In this document: positions 25,798 through 34,361 of the stretch, piece after piece
How the letters are laid out: each line of letters opens with the position of its first letter
Numbering within the stretch: the first letter of the stretch is position 1
DNA from: Pseudomonas schmalbachii
GTDB lineage: Bacteria; Pseudomonadota; Gammaproteobacteria; Pseudomonadales; Pseudomonadaceae
Assembly: GCF_017589465.1 (NCBI RefSeq)
Contig: NZ_JAELYA010000003.1
Coordinates: 472,868 to 536,867 of the forward strand
Direction: 5' to 3'
Length of the DNA: 64,000 nucleotides
Program-made: the position numbers and the translations under genes
Notes under the pieces: model-generated
Told to the model about the DNA's origin: nothing
The model's input: the letters and a program-made list of their open reading frames with translations, nothing else
Database searches by the model: none

Positions 25798-25983
25798 ATG
25801 GTGTGGCGAATGGGGACAGATGGAAAAAGAATGAGCAAAAACCTGAAAGAGGGTAAAGAAGTCGAGGCAAGAACTTAATTGATATACACCAATGAAACAG
25901 CGAGAGCATCTCAATTTAACATTGAACAAACCACGAATGGAAAGACAATATTGAAGCAGATAGCAAATGGAGAAAACCGATGA
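25798..25983 (+). pseudogene. Decayed reading frame, possible orphan toxin tip
   Basis: A frame reads MVWRMGTDGKRMSKNLKEGK through to a TAA at 25876-25878. It then continues in the same frame for 34 residues (including SQFNIEQTTNGKTILKQIAN) to a TGA at 25981-25983. That TGA overlaps the ATG of the next gene as ATGA, the coupling typical of a toxin/immunity pair. The single in-frame stop and missing 5' part suggest the remnant of a toxin C-terminus left beside its immunity gene. No family was recognised, and the frame could be fortuitous. Confidence 0.35.
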
Positions 25984-26477
25984 GTAGCCAGCAGGAATAC
26001 CTACAACAAAAAATCGCAACGAGCATCTACTCCATCGTAAAAAACGAAAAATGGGCAAGCGTTAAACTCAAAATTAAAATTATAAAACAATATCTAGAAG
26101 CCGAAGCCGAAGCCGAATCAATCGATCAGTCAGGAAAAACCAAAAGCTTGCGAGGCTACGCCGAATCAATAGAGTTAGCCAAGACATTAAGATCCCTAAT
26201 GACCAAGACAAACTATCAAAGTGATGCCTGGTATACTTTAACATTTGAATTAACCTCCGATGGAAATTTCAACTTCAACTATGACTATGATCATCTGCCT
26301 TCGTTTGAAACCATCCCCAGCCCTGATAAATGGCGTGCTGAATTTTTAGAACACCCTCGCCCGGACCTTGAAATACACCTTAAAGAATGGCTGGACGGTA
26401 GCATCGACTACTCCGATGAAAAGGAGGAAGGCTACAAAACTCTAATAAAGCGCTTAGCCGACCTACAAAACAAATAG
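25980..26477 (+). CDS. YezG-like (DUF600) immunity protein
   Basis: The 165-residue protein has a helical N-terminal half (YLQQKIATSIYSIVKNEKW) and a beta-rich middle with WYTLTFELTSDGNFNFNYDY, followed by a Trp-containing helix (PDKWRAEFLEHPRPDLEIHL). This layout is that of the YezG/DUF600 immunity family, found beside polymorphic and LXG-type nuclease toxins. No signal peptide is seen, so it would act in the cytoplasm. No intact toxin precedes it; only the decayed frame at 25798-25983 does, so it appears to be an orphan immunity gene. The region is A/T-rich compared with the flagellar genes. Confidence 0.7.
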   Translation: MSSQQEYLQQKIATSIYSIVKNEKWASVKLKIKIIKQYLEAEAEAESIDQSGKTKSLRGYAESIELAKTLRSLMTKTNYQSDAWYTLTFELTSDGNFNFNYDYDHLPSFETIPSPDKWRAEFLEHPRPDLEIHLKEWLDGSIDYSDEKEEGYKTLIKRLADLQNK

Positions 26478-26817
26478 TGCAATCACCAACTCACAATACA
26501 CTTCACATTGCTGCACCGAAGAGCCATCTTATGCAGATCCCTTGATTGTCAGAGACGGCACAGGCCATTCTTATACTGCAGTCGGCAAACTGACGAGTCG
26601 ACACTTGAATTGCGGAGAATTGGCTCTCTGCAACGAAGTGTTACTGAGTGACCCCTTGGCCATTTCGAGGGAAATATGTTTCCTCGAAAATTGACAGATT
26701 GGATATTGAGCTTATCTAAGGAAACTCTAAAGAAGGCTCTATGTTTCTGCTGAAATACACCGATCGCGATGTCCCGAGGTTTGGAGCGGATCAAGGCAAG
26801 GGAGCACCAATTACCTT
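26478..26817. other. Convergent intergenic region, T6SS island to flhB
   Basis: No gene is seen in these 340 bases. The only structure is a bulged hairpin at about 26663-26689 (TTTCGAGGGAAA / TTTCCTCGAAA), without a T-run on either side. It lies between the convergent YezG-like gene and flhB and may mark the island's right edge. Confidence 0.5.
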
Positions 26818-27954
26818 TCATTCGTCCCTGCGCAAATCCTCCGGAATCGGCGGTTCCGCCAGCGGCTCCGGTCGTTTGCCCTTGCCGGCGCGGAATTGCT
26901 TGAGCTGGTACACGTAGGCCAGCACCTGCGCCACCGCCAGGTACAGGCCGGCCGGAATCTCCTGGTCGAGCTCGGTCGAGTAGTACACCGCCCGCGCCAG
27001 CGCCGGGGACTCCAGCACCATCACCTTGTGCTCGTTGGCCACCTCGCGGATCTTCAGGGCGATGAAGTCGTTGCCCTTGGCCAGCAGCTTCGGCGCGCCG
27101 CCGGCCTCGGCGTCGTATTTCAGGGCCACGGCGAAGTGCGTCGGGTTGGTGATCACCACGTCGGCCGTCGGCACCGCCTGCATCATCCGCCGCTGCGCCA
27201 TCTCGCGCTGCATCTGGCGGACCTTGGCCTTCACTTCCGGCTTGCCTTCGCTGTCCTTGTATTCGTCGCGGATTTCCTGCTTGGTCATCATCAGCTTCTT
27301 GCGGTTGTCCCAGAGCTGATAGGGCACGTCCACCGCGGCGATGATCAGCAGGCTGGCGGCCAGCCACAGCGCGCTCCAGCCCACCACCTTGGCGCTATGA
27401 ACGATGGCCTGCTCCATCGGTTCATGGGCCATCGCCAGCAGGTCGTCCTTGTCCGACTGCAGCACCAGCAGCGCCACCAGCAGGACCACGACGAACTTCA
27501 CCAGTGCCTTGAACAGTTCCAGCAGCGACTTGGCCGAGAACATCCGTTTCAGCCCCGCCAGCGGGTTGAGGCGGCTGAACTTCGGCGCCAGCGCCTCGCT
27601 GGAGAACAGCCAGCCGCCCAGCGCGATGGGGCCGACGAGAGCCGCCACCAGCAACAGCGCGAGGATCGGCCACAACCCCTCGGCCGCCAGCCAGCCGCCG
27701 GTGGCGAACAGCTGGAGCATGCTGTCGCTGTTCATCACCGTCTCGCGGGACAGCTGGAAGCTGCCGCGCATCAGGCGCAGCAGGCTGTCGCCCAGCGCGG
27801 CGCCGTACAGCAGCAGACCGCCGGCGCCGGCCAGCAGCACCGCCAGGGTGTTCAGCTCACGGGATCGCGGCAGTTGGCCTTTTTCTCGCGCCTCTCGCCG
27901 CCGCTTCTCCGTGGGTTCCTCTGTACGGTCTTCGGAACTCTGGTCTTCGGACAT
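26818..27954 (-). CDS. flhB: Flagellar export switch protein FlhB
   Basis: FlhB (378 residues) is the membrane export-gate protein whose self-cleavage switches export from hook to filament substrates. The N-terminus SEDRTEEPTEKRRREAREKG is typical. Four membrane segments follow, then the cytoplasmic domain with the autocleavage site NPTH in VVITNPTHFAVALKY. It is the last gene of fliLMNOPQR-flhB, 4 bases after fliR. In many pseudomonads flhA lies close by; here the T6SS island separates them by about 8 kb. Confidence 0.98.
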   Translation of the reverse strand: MSEDQSSEDRTEEPTEKRRREAREKGQLPRSRELNTLAVLLAGAGGLLLYGAALGDSLLRLMRGSFQLSRETVMNSDSMLQLFATGGWLAAEGLWPILALLLVAALVGPIALGGWLFSSEALAPKFSRLNPLAGLKRMFSAKSLLELFKALVKFVVVLLVALLVLQSDKDDLLAMAHEPMEQAIVHSAKVVGWSALWLAASLLIIAAVDVPYQLWDNRKKLMMTKQEIRDEYKDSEGKPEVKAKVRQMQREMAQRRMMQAVPTADVVITNPTHFAVALKYDAEAGGAPKLLAKGNDFIALKIREVANEHKVMVLESPALARAVYYSTELDQEIPAGLYLAVAQVLAYVYQLKQFRAGKGKRPEPLAEPPIPEDLRRDE

Positions 27955-27958
27955 CGCG

Positions 27959-28735
27959 CTACCTCGACCGGATCAGTTCACGAAGCAGTTGCAGGGTCTC
28001 GCTGGCGAGCACCTGGTACTGCGCAAGGAGATCGGCGGTGCCGATCCACAGGATCACCAGCCCCAGCACGAGAGTCAGCGGGAAGCCGATGGAGAAGATG
28101 TTCAGCTGCGGCGCCGCGCGGGTCATGGCGCCGAACGCCAGGTTGACCACCAGCAGCGCGGTGATCGCCGGCAGCGCCAGCAGCAGGCCGGCGCCGAGCA
28201 CCCAGCCGAGCTTGCCGGCGACTTCCCACAGGTGGTTGCCGGAAAGCCCCTCGCCCACCGGCAGGGTGACGAAGCTTTCGGCGATCACCTCGAACACCAC
28301 CAGATGGCCGTTCATGGCGAGGAACAGCAGGGTCACCAGCATGGTGAAGAATTGCCCGAGCACAGGCACCGACACGCCGTTGGTTGGGTCGACCATGGAG
28401 GCGAAGCCGAGGCCCATCTGCATGGAGATGATCTGCCCGGCGACCACGAAGGCATGGAACAGCAACTGCAGGACGAAGCCGAGCATGGCGCCGATGAGGA
28501 TTTCCCAGCCGATCAGCAGCAGCGCGCGGGGGCTCAGCGCGTCGACCTGCGGCATCGGCGGCAGGCTCGGCACCAGCACTACGCAGATCGCCAGCGCCAG
28601 GTACAGGCGCACGCGGGTCGGCACCAGTTGGGTGCCGATGATCGGCATGGTCATCAGCAGCGCGGCGACGCGGAACAGCGGCCAGACGAAGCTGCCGATC
28701 CACCCGCCGATCTGTGCGTTGCTCAGTTCGAACAT
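27959..28735 (-). CDS. fliR: Flagellar export gate protein FliR
   Basis: The ATG at 28735 (258 residues, MFELSNAQIGGWIGSFVWPL) is used; a longer frame to 28804 overlaps fliQ without support. It is a polytopic membrane protein with about six hydrophobic segments and conserved blocks such as LPPMPQVDALSPRALLLIGW and QMGLGFASMVDPTNGVSVPV. It joins FliP and FliQ in the export channel. Its start overlaps the fliQ stop by one base (TGATG). Confidence 0.97.
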   Translation of the reverse strand: MFELSNAQIGGWIGSFVWPLFRVAALLMTMPIIGTQLVPTRVRLYLALAICVVLVPSLPPMPQVDALSPRALLLIGWEILIGAMLGFVLQLLFHAFVVAGQIISMQMGLGFASMVDPTNGVSVPVLGQFFTMLVTLLFLAMNGHLVVFEVIAESFVTLPVGEGLSGNHLWEVAGKLGWVLGAGLLLALPAITALLVVNLAFGAMTRAAPQLNIFSIGFPLTLVLGLVILWIGTADLLAQYQVLASETLQLLRELIRSR

Positions 28736-29004
28736 CAGCCGATCAGCGTCGGAATGTTGGCGATCAGGTTCTGGGTGAACTCCATCAGCTGCCGCAGCAG
28801 CCACGGACCCAGCACGATCAGGGTGAGCAGCACCACCAGCAGGCGCGGCAGGAAGCTCAGGGTCTGCTCGTTGATCTGCGTGGCGGCCTGGAACATCGCC
28901 ACCACCAGGCCGACCAGCAGGCTCGGCACGATGAGGATGGCGACGATCAGCGCAGTCAGCCAGAGCGCTTCGCGGAACAGGTCCAGTGCGACTTCAGGGG
29001 TCAT
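28735..29004 (-). CDS. fliQ: Flagellar export gate protein FliQ
   Basis: FliQ (89 residues) is a two-helix membrane protein of the export channel: EALWLTALIVAILIVPSLLV and, in the second hairpin, FLPRLLVVLLTLIVLGPWLL, joined by AATQINEQTLSF. Length and motifs are standard. It overlaps fliR by one base and is separated from fliP by 121 bases that contain an extragenic palindrome. Confidence 0.97.
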   Translation of the reverse strand: MTPEVALDLFREALWLTALIVAILIVPSLLVGLVVAMFQAATQINEQTLSFLPRLLVVLLTLIVLGPWLLRQLMEFTQNLIANIPTLIG

Positions 29005-29032
29005 GCTTGGCCCTCACCTCTCAAACTGCACA

Positions 29033-29112
29033 CGTAGGTTGGCGCTGAACGCAGTGAAGCCCAACGTTGGCCATGGCGATGTTGGGCTTCGCAAGCTCAG
29101 CACCAACCTACG
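29033..29112. repeat. Extragenic palindrome family A, copy 1
   Basis: This imperfect inverted repeat of about 80 bases begins CGTAGGTTGG and ends with its complement, enclosing the GAACGCAGTGAAGCCCAAC / GTTGGGCTTCGC arms. It fills most of the fliQ-fliP gap. Five more copies lie in this window. Confidence 0.9.
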
Positions 29113-29125
29113 AAAGACAACATCG

Positions 29126-29890
29126 TTATACCGTCCCGAAACTGCCCGCCAGCGTCCCGATGATCAGCGCCCAGCCGTCCACCAGGACGAACAGCATGAT
29201 CTTGAACGGCAGCGAGATGATCAGCGGCGACAGCATCATCATGCCCATCGCCATCAGCACGCTGGACACCACCAGGTCGATGATCAGGAACGGGATGAAG
29301 ATCATGAAGCCGATCTGGAACGCGGTCTTCAGCTCCGAGGTGACGAAGGCCGGAACCAGGATGGTCAGCGGCGTGGCGTCGGCGCTGGCGATGTCGGTGC
29401 GCTTGGACAGGCGCACGAACAGCTCCAGGTCGGACTGCCGGGTCTGCGCCAGCATGAAGCCCTTCAGCGGCACCTCGGCGCGGCTCAGCGCTTCCTGCGC
29501 CGGGATCTGCTCGTTGAGGTACGGCTGCAGCGCCTCGTTGTTGATGCGGTCGAACACCGGCGCCATGACGAACAGGGTGAGGAACAGCGCCAGGCCGATC
29601 AGCACCTGGTTCGACGGCGTGGTCTGCAGGCCCAGCGCCTGGCGCAGGATGGAGAAGACGATGATGATCCGCGTGAAGCTGGTCATCAGCATGACGAACG
29701 CCGGGATGAAGCTCAGCGCGGTCATGATCAGCAGTATCTGCAGGCTGACCGAGTATTCCTGCTGGCCCTGCGGGTTGGTGGTCACGGTGATCGCCGGGAT
29801 CGACATCGGGTCGGCGGCGAAGGCCTGCGGCAGGCCGAGCAGGAAGAGGCCGAGCGCCAGCGGCGCCCAGCGCAGGACAGCAAAAATCAT
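29126..29890 (-). CDS. fliP: Flagellar export gate protein FliP
   Basis: FliP (254 residues) is the main channel-forming protein of the export gate and carries a cleavable signal peptide ([18 protein letters not shown]). Conserved features are [58 protein letters not shown] and the C-terminal [19 protein letters not shown]. Its start overlaps the fliO stop by 4 bases (ATGA). Confidence 0.98.
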   Translation of the reverse strand: MIFAVLRWAPLALGLFLLGLPQAFAADPMSIPAITVTTNPQGQQEYSVSLQILLIMTALSFIPAFVMLMTSFTRIIIVFSILRQALGLQTTPSNQVLIGLALFLTLFVMAPVFDRINNEALQPYLNEQIPAQEALSRAEVPLKGFMLAQTRQSDLELFVRLSKRTDIASADATPLTILVPAFVTSELKTAFQIGFMIFIPFLIIDLVVSSVLMAMGMMMLSPLIISLPFKIMLFVLVDGWALIIGTLAGSFGTV

Positions 29891-30351
29891 TGCGGGCGGC
29901 CCTTGTCCTTGTTCAGCAGTTCCAGCAGGTTGCGGGCGAAGTCCGGGGTGGCCGGTTCGGCGTCGGGCAGGTGCACCGGTTGCTGCATCACATGCAGCGG
30001 GGTGATGCGCCCGGGCGTGAGGCCGAGAAGGATCTGCTCCTCGCCAACCTGCACCAGCACCAGCCGGTCGCGCGGGCCGAGGGCCTGGCTGGCGAGCAGG
30101 CGGATGGTCTGGTTGCCGCGCGGGCCGACCTGCTGCACGCGGCGCACCAGCCAGGCGAGCAGGAAGATCAGCGCGACCACCAGCACCAGGCCGAACAGCA
30201 GCTGCATCAGCTGCGCGCCGGCGCTGCCGGTGATCAGACTCGGCGCGCTGCTGGCGTGGACGATGGCCGGCGCGGGATTCTCCGCGGCGCCGGCGAAGGA
30301 CGCCAGCCCGGCCAGCGGCAGGGCGGCAAGGGATGCGACGAGTCGGTTCAT
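29887..30351 (-). CDS. fliO: Flagellar export accessory protein FliO
   Basis: FliO (154 residues) assists FliP assembly. An N-terminal signal-like sequence ([19 protein letters not shown]) is followed by one membrane helix ([20 protein letters not shown]). A cytoplasmic beta-rich domain comes next, with [20 protein letters not shown] and [15 protein letters not shown], the FliO signature. It lies one base after fliN and overlaps fliP by 4 bases. Confidence 0.95.
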   Translation of the reverse strand: MNRLVASLAALPLAGLASFAGAAENPAPAIVHASSAPSLITGSAGAQLMQLLFGLVLVVALIFLLAWLVRRVQQVGPRGNQTIRLLASQALGPRDRLVLVQVGEEQILLGLTPGRITPLHVMQQPVHLPDAEPATPDFARNLLELLNKDKGRPQ

Positions 30352-30352
30352 G

Positions 30353-30808
30353 TCAGCGCAGCTTCTTGATGCGTTCGCTGGGGCTGATCACGTCGGTGAG
30401 GCGGATGCCGAACTTCTCGTTCACCACCACCACCTCGCCGTGGGCGATCAGGGTGCCGTTGACCAGCACGTCGAGCGGCTCGCCGGCCAGGCGGTCGAGT
30501 TCGATCACCGAGCCCTGGTTCAGCTGCAGCAGGTTGCGGATGCTGATGTCGGTGCGGCCGACCTCCATGGAAATGGTCACCGGGATGTCCAGGATCACAT
30601 CCAGGTTCGGCCCTTCCAGCCCGGCGATGGTCGGCGCCTTGGGCGCCATGCCGAACTCTTCCATCGGTGCGCGCGGCGGCTTCGGCGGCGCCTTGGTCAT
30701 CAGCGCGTCGATGCCGCTCTGGTCGATGTCGCCCGACTCGGAGAGTGCGGCGGCCCACTCATCGGCCAGCGCCTGCTCCTCTGGGGTCACGTTGTCTTGG
30801 TCTGCCAT
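30353..30808 (-). CDS. fliN: Flagellar switch protein FliN
   Basis: FliN (151 residues) forms the lower C-ring with FliM and binds export components. The first 70 residues are an acidic, Pro-rich extension typical of Pseudomonas FliN. The C-terminal SpoA domain has LDVILDIPVTISMEVGRTDI, IRNLLQLNQGSVIELDRLAG, VLVNGTLIAHGEVVVVNEKF and GIRLTDVISPSERIKKL. It lies 25 bases after fliM. Confidence 0.97.
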   Translation of the reverse strand: MADQDNVTPEEQALADEWAAALSESGDIDQSGIDALMTKAPPKPPRAPMEEFGMAPKAPTIAGLEGPNLDVILDIPVTISMEVGRTDISIRNLLQLNQGSVIELDRLAGEPLDVLVNGTLIAHGEVVVVNEKFGIRLTDVISPSERIKKLR

Positions 30809-30833
30809 TGACGGTGTCCTCTGGTGGATGCGC

Positions 30834-31805
30834 TCAACGCGGGCGTTCGAGCGGATCGATAATCTGCAGCGCCAGGTTGCCCTTGTGCGAACCCAGCTTG
30901 ACCTTGAAGGAAGGCACGCCGTTGGCGCGCATGATCATGTGTTCCGGCAGTTCCACCGGGATCACGTCGCCCGGCTGCATGTGCAGGATGTCGCGCAGCC
31001 TCAGTTGGCGGCGCACCACGGTGGCATCGAGCGGGACGTGGACGTCGAGGATGTCTTCGCGCAGGGCGTTGACCCAGCGCTCGTCCTGGTCGTCGACGTC
31101 GGACTTGAAGCCGGCGTCGAGCAGTTCGCGCACCGGCTCGATCATCGAATACGGCATGGTGATGTGCAGGTCGCCGCCGCCGCCGTCCAGCTCGATATGG
31201 AAGGTCGAGACCACCACCACTTCGCTGGGGCTGACGATGTTCGCCATCGCCGGGTTGACCTCCGAGTTGACGTACTCGAAGGAGATCGGCATCACCGCGC
31301 TCCAGGCTTCGATCAGGTCGGTGAACGCCTGCTCGACCACCATGCGCACCACGCGCAGCTCGGTGGGGGTGAATTCGCGGCCCTCGATCTTGGCGTGACG
31401 ACCGTCGCCGCCGAAGAAGTTGTCGACCAGCTTGAACACCAGCTTGGCGTCGAGGATGAACAGCGCGGTGCCGCGCAGCGGCTTCATCTTCACCAGGTTG
31501 AGGCTGGTCGGCACGTACAGCGAATGCACGTACTCGCCGAACTTCATCACCTGCACGCCGCCCACCGCGACATCCGCCGAGCGGCGCAGCAGGTTGAACA
31601 TGCTGATGCGGGTGTAGCGGGCGAAACGCTCGTTGATCATCTCCAGGGTCGGCATGCGGCCCCGGACGATGCGGTCCTGGCTGGTCAGGTCGTAGGACCT
31701 GACCGCCCCCGGCTCGTGATCATCCTCGGGCTCGACCAGGCCATCGTCCACGCCGTGCAGCAGCGCGTCGATTTCGTCCTGGGAGAGCAGATCCTGCATG
31801 GCCAT
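30834..31805 (-). CDS. fliM: Flagellar switch protein FliM
   Basis: FliM (323 residues) is the C-ring protein that binds CheY-P. The extreme N-terminus, LLSQDEIDALLHGV, is the CheY-P binding motif. The middle domain contains RTSADVAVGG-like rotor contacts (read here as LRRSADVAVGGVQVMKFGEY) and NFFGGDGRHAKIEGREFTPT. The C-terminal SpoA domain has LRDILHMQPGDVIPVELPEH. It lies 7 bases after fliL. Confidence 0.98.
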   Translation of the reverse strand: MAMQDLLSQDEIDALLHGVDDGLVEPEDDHEPGAVRSYDLTSQDRIVRGRMPTLEMINERFARYTRISMFNLLRRSADVAVGGVQVMKFGEYVHSLYVPTSLNLVKMKPLRGTALFILDAKLVFKLVDNFFGGDGRHAKIEGREFTPTELRVVRMVVEQAFTDLIEAWSAVMPISFEYVNSEVNPAMANIVSPSEVVVVSTFHIELDGGGGDLHITMPYSMIEPVRELLDAGFKSDVDDQDERWVNALREDILDVHVPLDATVVRRQLRLRDILHMQPGDVIPVELPEHMIMRANGVPSFKVKLGSHKGNLALQIIDPLERPR

Positions 31806-31812
31806 GCTGCAC

Positions 31813-32328
31813 CTACTGCAATACGAAGTTGGTGAAAAACACTTGTTCCACGACCAGTTTGCCGGTGGCCTTCTTCGCCACCTCCTGGACCTTGGCGGTG
31901 GCCAGTTGGCGGAGCATTTCCTTGCCCACCGGTGTGGTCAGCGAATCGAAATTCTGACCGGAAAACAGCATGACCAACTGATTACGGACCAGCGGCATCT
32001 GTTCGCGCAGGGCATCCATTTGTGCCTTGTCGCGGCCCATCAGCGCCAGCGACACCTGCAGATAGCGCGGCCGCCCGCCCTGACTGAAGTTGACCACGAA
32101 AGGCGGCGCCAGTTGCTCGTACAGCGCCGGTTTCTTGCCGGTGGTGGCGTGTTCGGCACCGGCCTCGGCAGCGCTTTCGTCCTTCGACTGCTTGCTGAGG
32201 AAGAACCAGGTGCCGCCCACCGACAGGCCGATCGCCAGCAGGAAAGCCACCGCCAGCAGGACGGCGGGCTTCACCGGGATCGCCCGGGTGCTCTTCTGGG
32301 AGGGGGTCTGCTGGTCCTTCTTCGCCAT
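31813..32328 (-). CDS. fliL: Flagellar basal-body protein FliL
   Basis: FliL (171 residues) is a single-pass inner-membrane protein that supports stator function. A basic N-terminus is followed by the helix AVLLAVAFLLAIGLSVGGTW. The periplasmic domain includes PPFVVNFSQGGRPRYLQVSL and ends VVEQVFFTNFVLQ. It is the first gene of fliLMNOPQR-flhB, and the sigma-54 promoter at 32378 lies 50 bases upstream. Confidence 0.97.
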   Translation of the reverse strand: MAKKDQQTPSQKSTRAIPVKPAVLLAVAFLLAIGLSVGGTWFFLSKQSKDESAAEAGAEHATTGKKPALYEQLAPPFVVNFSQGGRPRYLQVSLALMGRDKAQMDALREQMPLVRNQLVMLFSGQNFDSLTTPVGKEMLRQLATAKVQEVAKKATGKLVVEQVFFTNFVLQ

Positions 32329-32377
32329 GCCAAAAATCCGTCAGTAATCCGGCGCGTTGCGCATATATCTGGACTTG

Positions 32378-32393
32378 AGCAAGGGCTGTGCCA
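32378..32393 (-). promoter_or_regulatory. Sigma-54 promoter of fliLMNOPQR-flhB
   Basis: On the minus strand this reads TGGCACAGCCCTTGCT, 15 of 16 consensus bases with correct spacing. It is identical to the flgF promoter core at 60076. It lies 50 bases upstream of the fliL start. Confidence 0.9.
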
Positions 32394-32520
32394 GCTCGGG
32401 AGCGGATATTACAGCGTGGTACGTAGGGCGGGGAGGAAAAGTGCGAGGCGTTTTTTGCTGCAGGAGCAACTGGTTTGCATCCTAAGTAACCATGTGGCTG
32501 GGTGGCTGGGCCAGAACCCG

Positions 32521-32595
32521 CGTAGGTTGGTGCTGAACGCAGTGAAGCCCAACGATGGCGCTGTTGGGCTTCGCGTTGCGAAGCGCCAACCTACG
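32521..32595. repeat. Extragenic palindrome family A, copy 2
   Basis: This 75-base inverted repeat lies in the fliK-fliL gap. Its flanks (GGCTGGGCCAGAAC before, TGGGCATTGCAGCC after) are shared with copy 6 near the rRNA operon. The whole gap 32329-32686 holds the fliL promoter, this repeat and a smaller palindrome, and no gene. Confidence 0.9.
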
Positions 32596-32621
32596 ATGGG
32601 CATTGCAGCCTGCGCCACACC

Positions 32622-32663
32622 TGTAGGAGCCAGGGGGACGCCTAGTTCTTGCTGGCTCCTACC
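32622..32663. repeat. Extragenic palindrome family D, short copy
   Basis: An inverted repeat CTGTAGGAGCCAG...CTGGCTCCTAC of about 42 bases lies just after the fliK 3' end. It resembles the TGTAGGAGC elements at 45484 and 57630. Confidence 0.75.
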
Positions 32664-32686
32664 AAAAGCAGCGGCGGCGCGCGGGA

Positions 32687-33886
32687 TCAGGCGAAATAGT
32701 CCACCAATCCCCGTCCCTGCCGTCCCGGCTGGCTGCGCACTTCCGCGACGCCGCTCAGCACCGGCTCGTCATCGCCACCGCCGCCACGCCCCCCGCGACC
32801 CTGCCCACGCCCGGCCTCGCCCTCCTGCCCCTGCCAGCCGCGCGACAGCGACTGGTCGGAGACGTTGACGTCAAGGCTGCTCATGCCCTGCTGGCTGAAC
32901 ATGTCGCGCAGGCGGTGCATCTGGCTTTCCAGGGCGTCGCGGACGCCGGCGTTGGCGCTGGCGAAGGTCACCTGGGTCTGCTCGGCGGTCATGTGGATGC
33001 GCACTTCGAGGCGACCGAGGTCGGCCGGCTCCATCTGGATATCCGCCGACTTGAGGTTCTGGCTGGACATCCACATCACCCGGTCCACCAGCGCCTCGCT
33101 GATACCATTCTGCTGCAGCGCCAGCGGCTGGCCGGGCACCAGGGCATTCACCGGGCGGCTGGTCAGCGCAGGTTGCGAGCCAAGGGCGTGGGTCAGCGCC
33201 TCCAGCCGGGCGGCGAAGGTTTCGCTGTGGGCGTCCGACTTGCCATCGGACTGGCCTTCCGCCAGACGCAGCAATCCCGCACCGGCCTGCAAGGCGCCCT
33301 GCAGGAGCTTGCTGTCGCCCGCTTCCGGCTGTTGCTCCACGACCTGGCCCGCCTGCAGCGCCGCCAGATCCAGCTTGCCCTGGGGCACACCCTGCTGTTG
33401 CGCTTGGGCACCCTGCTCCAGGCTCAGCTTCACGCCGCCCTGCTGGTTGAGCTTTTCGAGGTCGAAATCGGTATTCGCTGCGTTCTGCTGTTCAGCTCCA
33501 AGGGTGACCAGCAGCGGCACGGGCTCGCCGGTCTGCGGCTGCTGCGATTCCGCCTGCTCCGCGGGCTTGTCGTCCACGCTTTCCGGCTTGTCCTCCGCCG
33601 CGCCCGGCAAACTCTTGCCGTCATCGGCAACCTCCGGCTTGTCGGCGGCAGCAGGCGGTTTCGCCGGGTTGTCCCTGGCGCTGTCGGCAACACGCTCGCG
33701 CGCCGGCCGGGCTGCGTGCGCGGGACGCTCCGCAGGCGCCGGACGGCTCTCCCGCGCGTAGACGTCGGCAAAGCTGGAACCCTTGTCGCGCGTGGGATTG
33801 CCGGCATGCTTCAGGGTGCTGGAAAGCGCCGCACCGGACTTGCCGGGGGGCGTCGGTTTGAGCAGCACATCCGGGGCGACTGCCAT
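32687..33886 (-). CDS. fliK: Flagellar hook-length control protein FliK
   Basis: The ATG at 33886 is preferred over one 18 bases upstream because CGGAG precedes it; 399 residues result. FliK is an exported ruler that triggers the FlhB switch when the hook is complete. The first 270 residues are Pro/Ala/Gln/Glu-rich and low in complexity, as in other FliK proteins. The C-terminal Flg_hook domain contains KSADIQMEPADLGRLEVRI, TQVTFASANAGVRDALESQM and LRDMFSQQGMSSLDVNVSD. It lies 70 bases after hptB. A second FliK-like tail is seen at the left edge of the window. Confidence 0.93.
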   Translation of the reverse strand: MAVAPDVLLKPTPPGKSGAALSSTLKHAGNPTRDKGSSFADVYARESRPAPAERPAHAARPARERVADSARDNPAKPPAAADKPEVADDGKSLPGAAEDKPESVDDKPAEQAESQQPQTGEPVPLLVTLGAEQQNAANTDFDLEKLNQQGGVKLSLEQGAQAQQQGVPQGKLDLAALQAGQVVEQQPEAGDSKLLQGALQAGAGLLRLAEGQSDGKSDAHSETFAARLEALTHALGSQPALTSRPVNALVPGQPLALQQNGISEALVDRVMWMSSQNLKSADIQMEPADLGRLEVRIHMTAEQTQVTFASANAGVRDALESQMHRLRDMFSQQGMSSLDVNVSDQSLSRGWQGQEGEAGRGQGRGGRGGGGDDEPVLSGVAEVRSQPGRQGRGLVDYFA

Positions 33887-33956
33887 CGGGATTCTCCGTT
33901 CCATTCAGTGACGGGAACGGATGTAGCAACCGCCGGGCCAATTCGTCGTGCGCGGT

Positions 33957-34307
33957 TCAGATTTCGTCCAGCCGGCGCCTGCCCAGCAGGCTGCAGACCG
34001 TGCCGAACTCCGCATCGGCCTGTTCGAACAGCACCGCCACCCGGGCCAAATCGCCGTGCCGCGCGCACTCCTCGATCTGCACGCAGAGGCCGAGCAGTCG
34101 CGCCGCGCCCATGTTGCTGCAGCTGCCCTTGAGGCTGTGCGCGGCCAGGCGCACCGCTTCGCGGTCGGCATTGGCCAGCCCGGCGCGGATTTCGCGCAGG
34201 CGTACTTCGGAGTCGCTGACGAAGGCATCCAGCAGCAGCGGATAGTCGTCCTCCATCACCTCCTGCAGGGCGCTTTGCACGGCGTCGTCGAGATGCACTT
34301 CGGACAT
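33957..34307 (-). CDS. hptB: Histidine phosphotransfer protein HptB
   Basis: HptB (116 residues) is a single Hpt domain with the phospho-histidine in RLAAHSLKGSCSNMGAARLL. In P. aeruginosa it receives phosphate from orphan hybrid kinases and passes it to HsbR, linking surface behaviour to flagellar gene control. The same three-gene set hptB-hsbR-hsbA is present here. Placement between fliK and hsbR, inside the flagellar cluster, fits this role. Confidence 0.93.
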   Translation of the reverse strand: MSEVHLDDAVQSALQEVMEDDYPLLLDAFVSDSEVRLREIRAGLANADREAVRLAAHSLKGSCSNMGAARLLGLCVQIEECARHGDLARVAVLFEQADAEFGTVCSLLGRRRLDEI

Positions 34308-34361
34308 TCGCTGGGTCTCCGGGAATACGGGCGATGGCGGGAGGGTCAGGGTCTGTTGACC

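Noticed and set aside
26663..26689. Hairpin near flhB as an island terminator
   Set aside because: The stem has a bulge and there is no T-run on either strand, so it is recorded only as structure within the gap.
26549..27367. Minus-strand frame overlapping the flhB 3' end
   Set aside because: Most of it is flhB read out of frame, with an Arg/Gly-rich product.
27404..30811. Very long plus-strand open frame antisense to flhB-fliN
   Set aside because: It lies opposite well-supported flagellar genes, has a low-complexity Arg/Ser/His-rich product, and is a typical by-product of high GC content.
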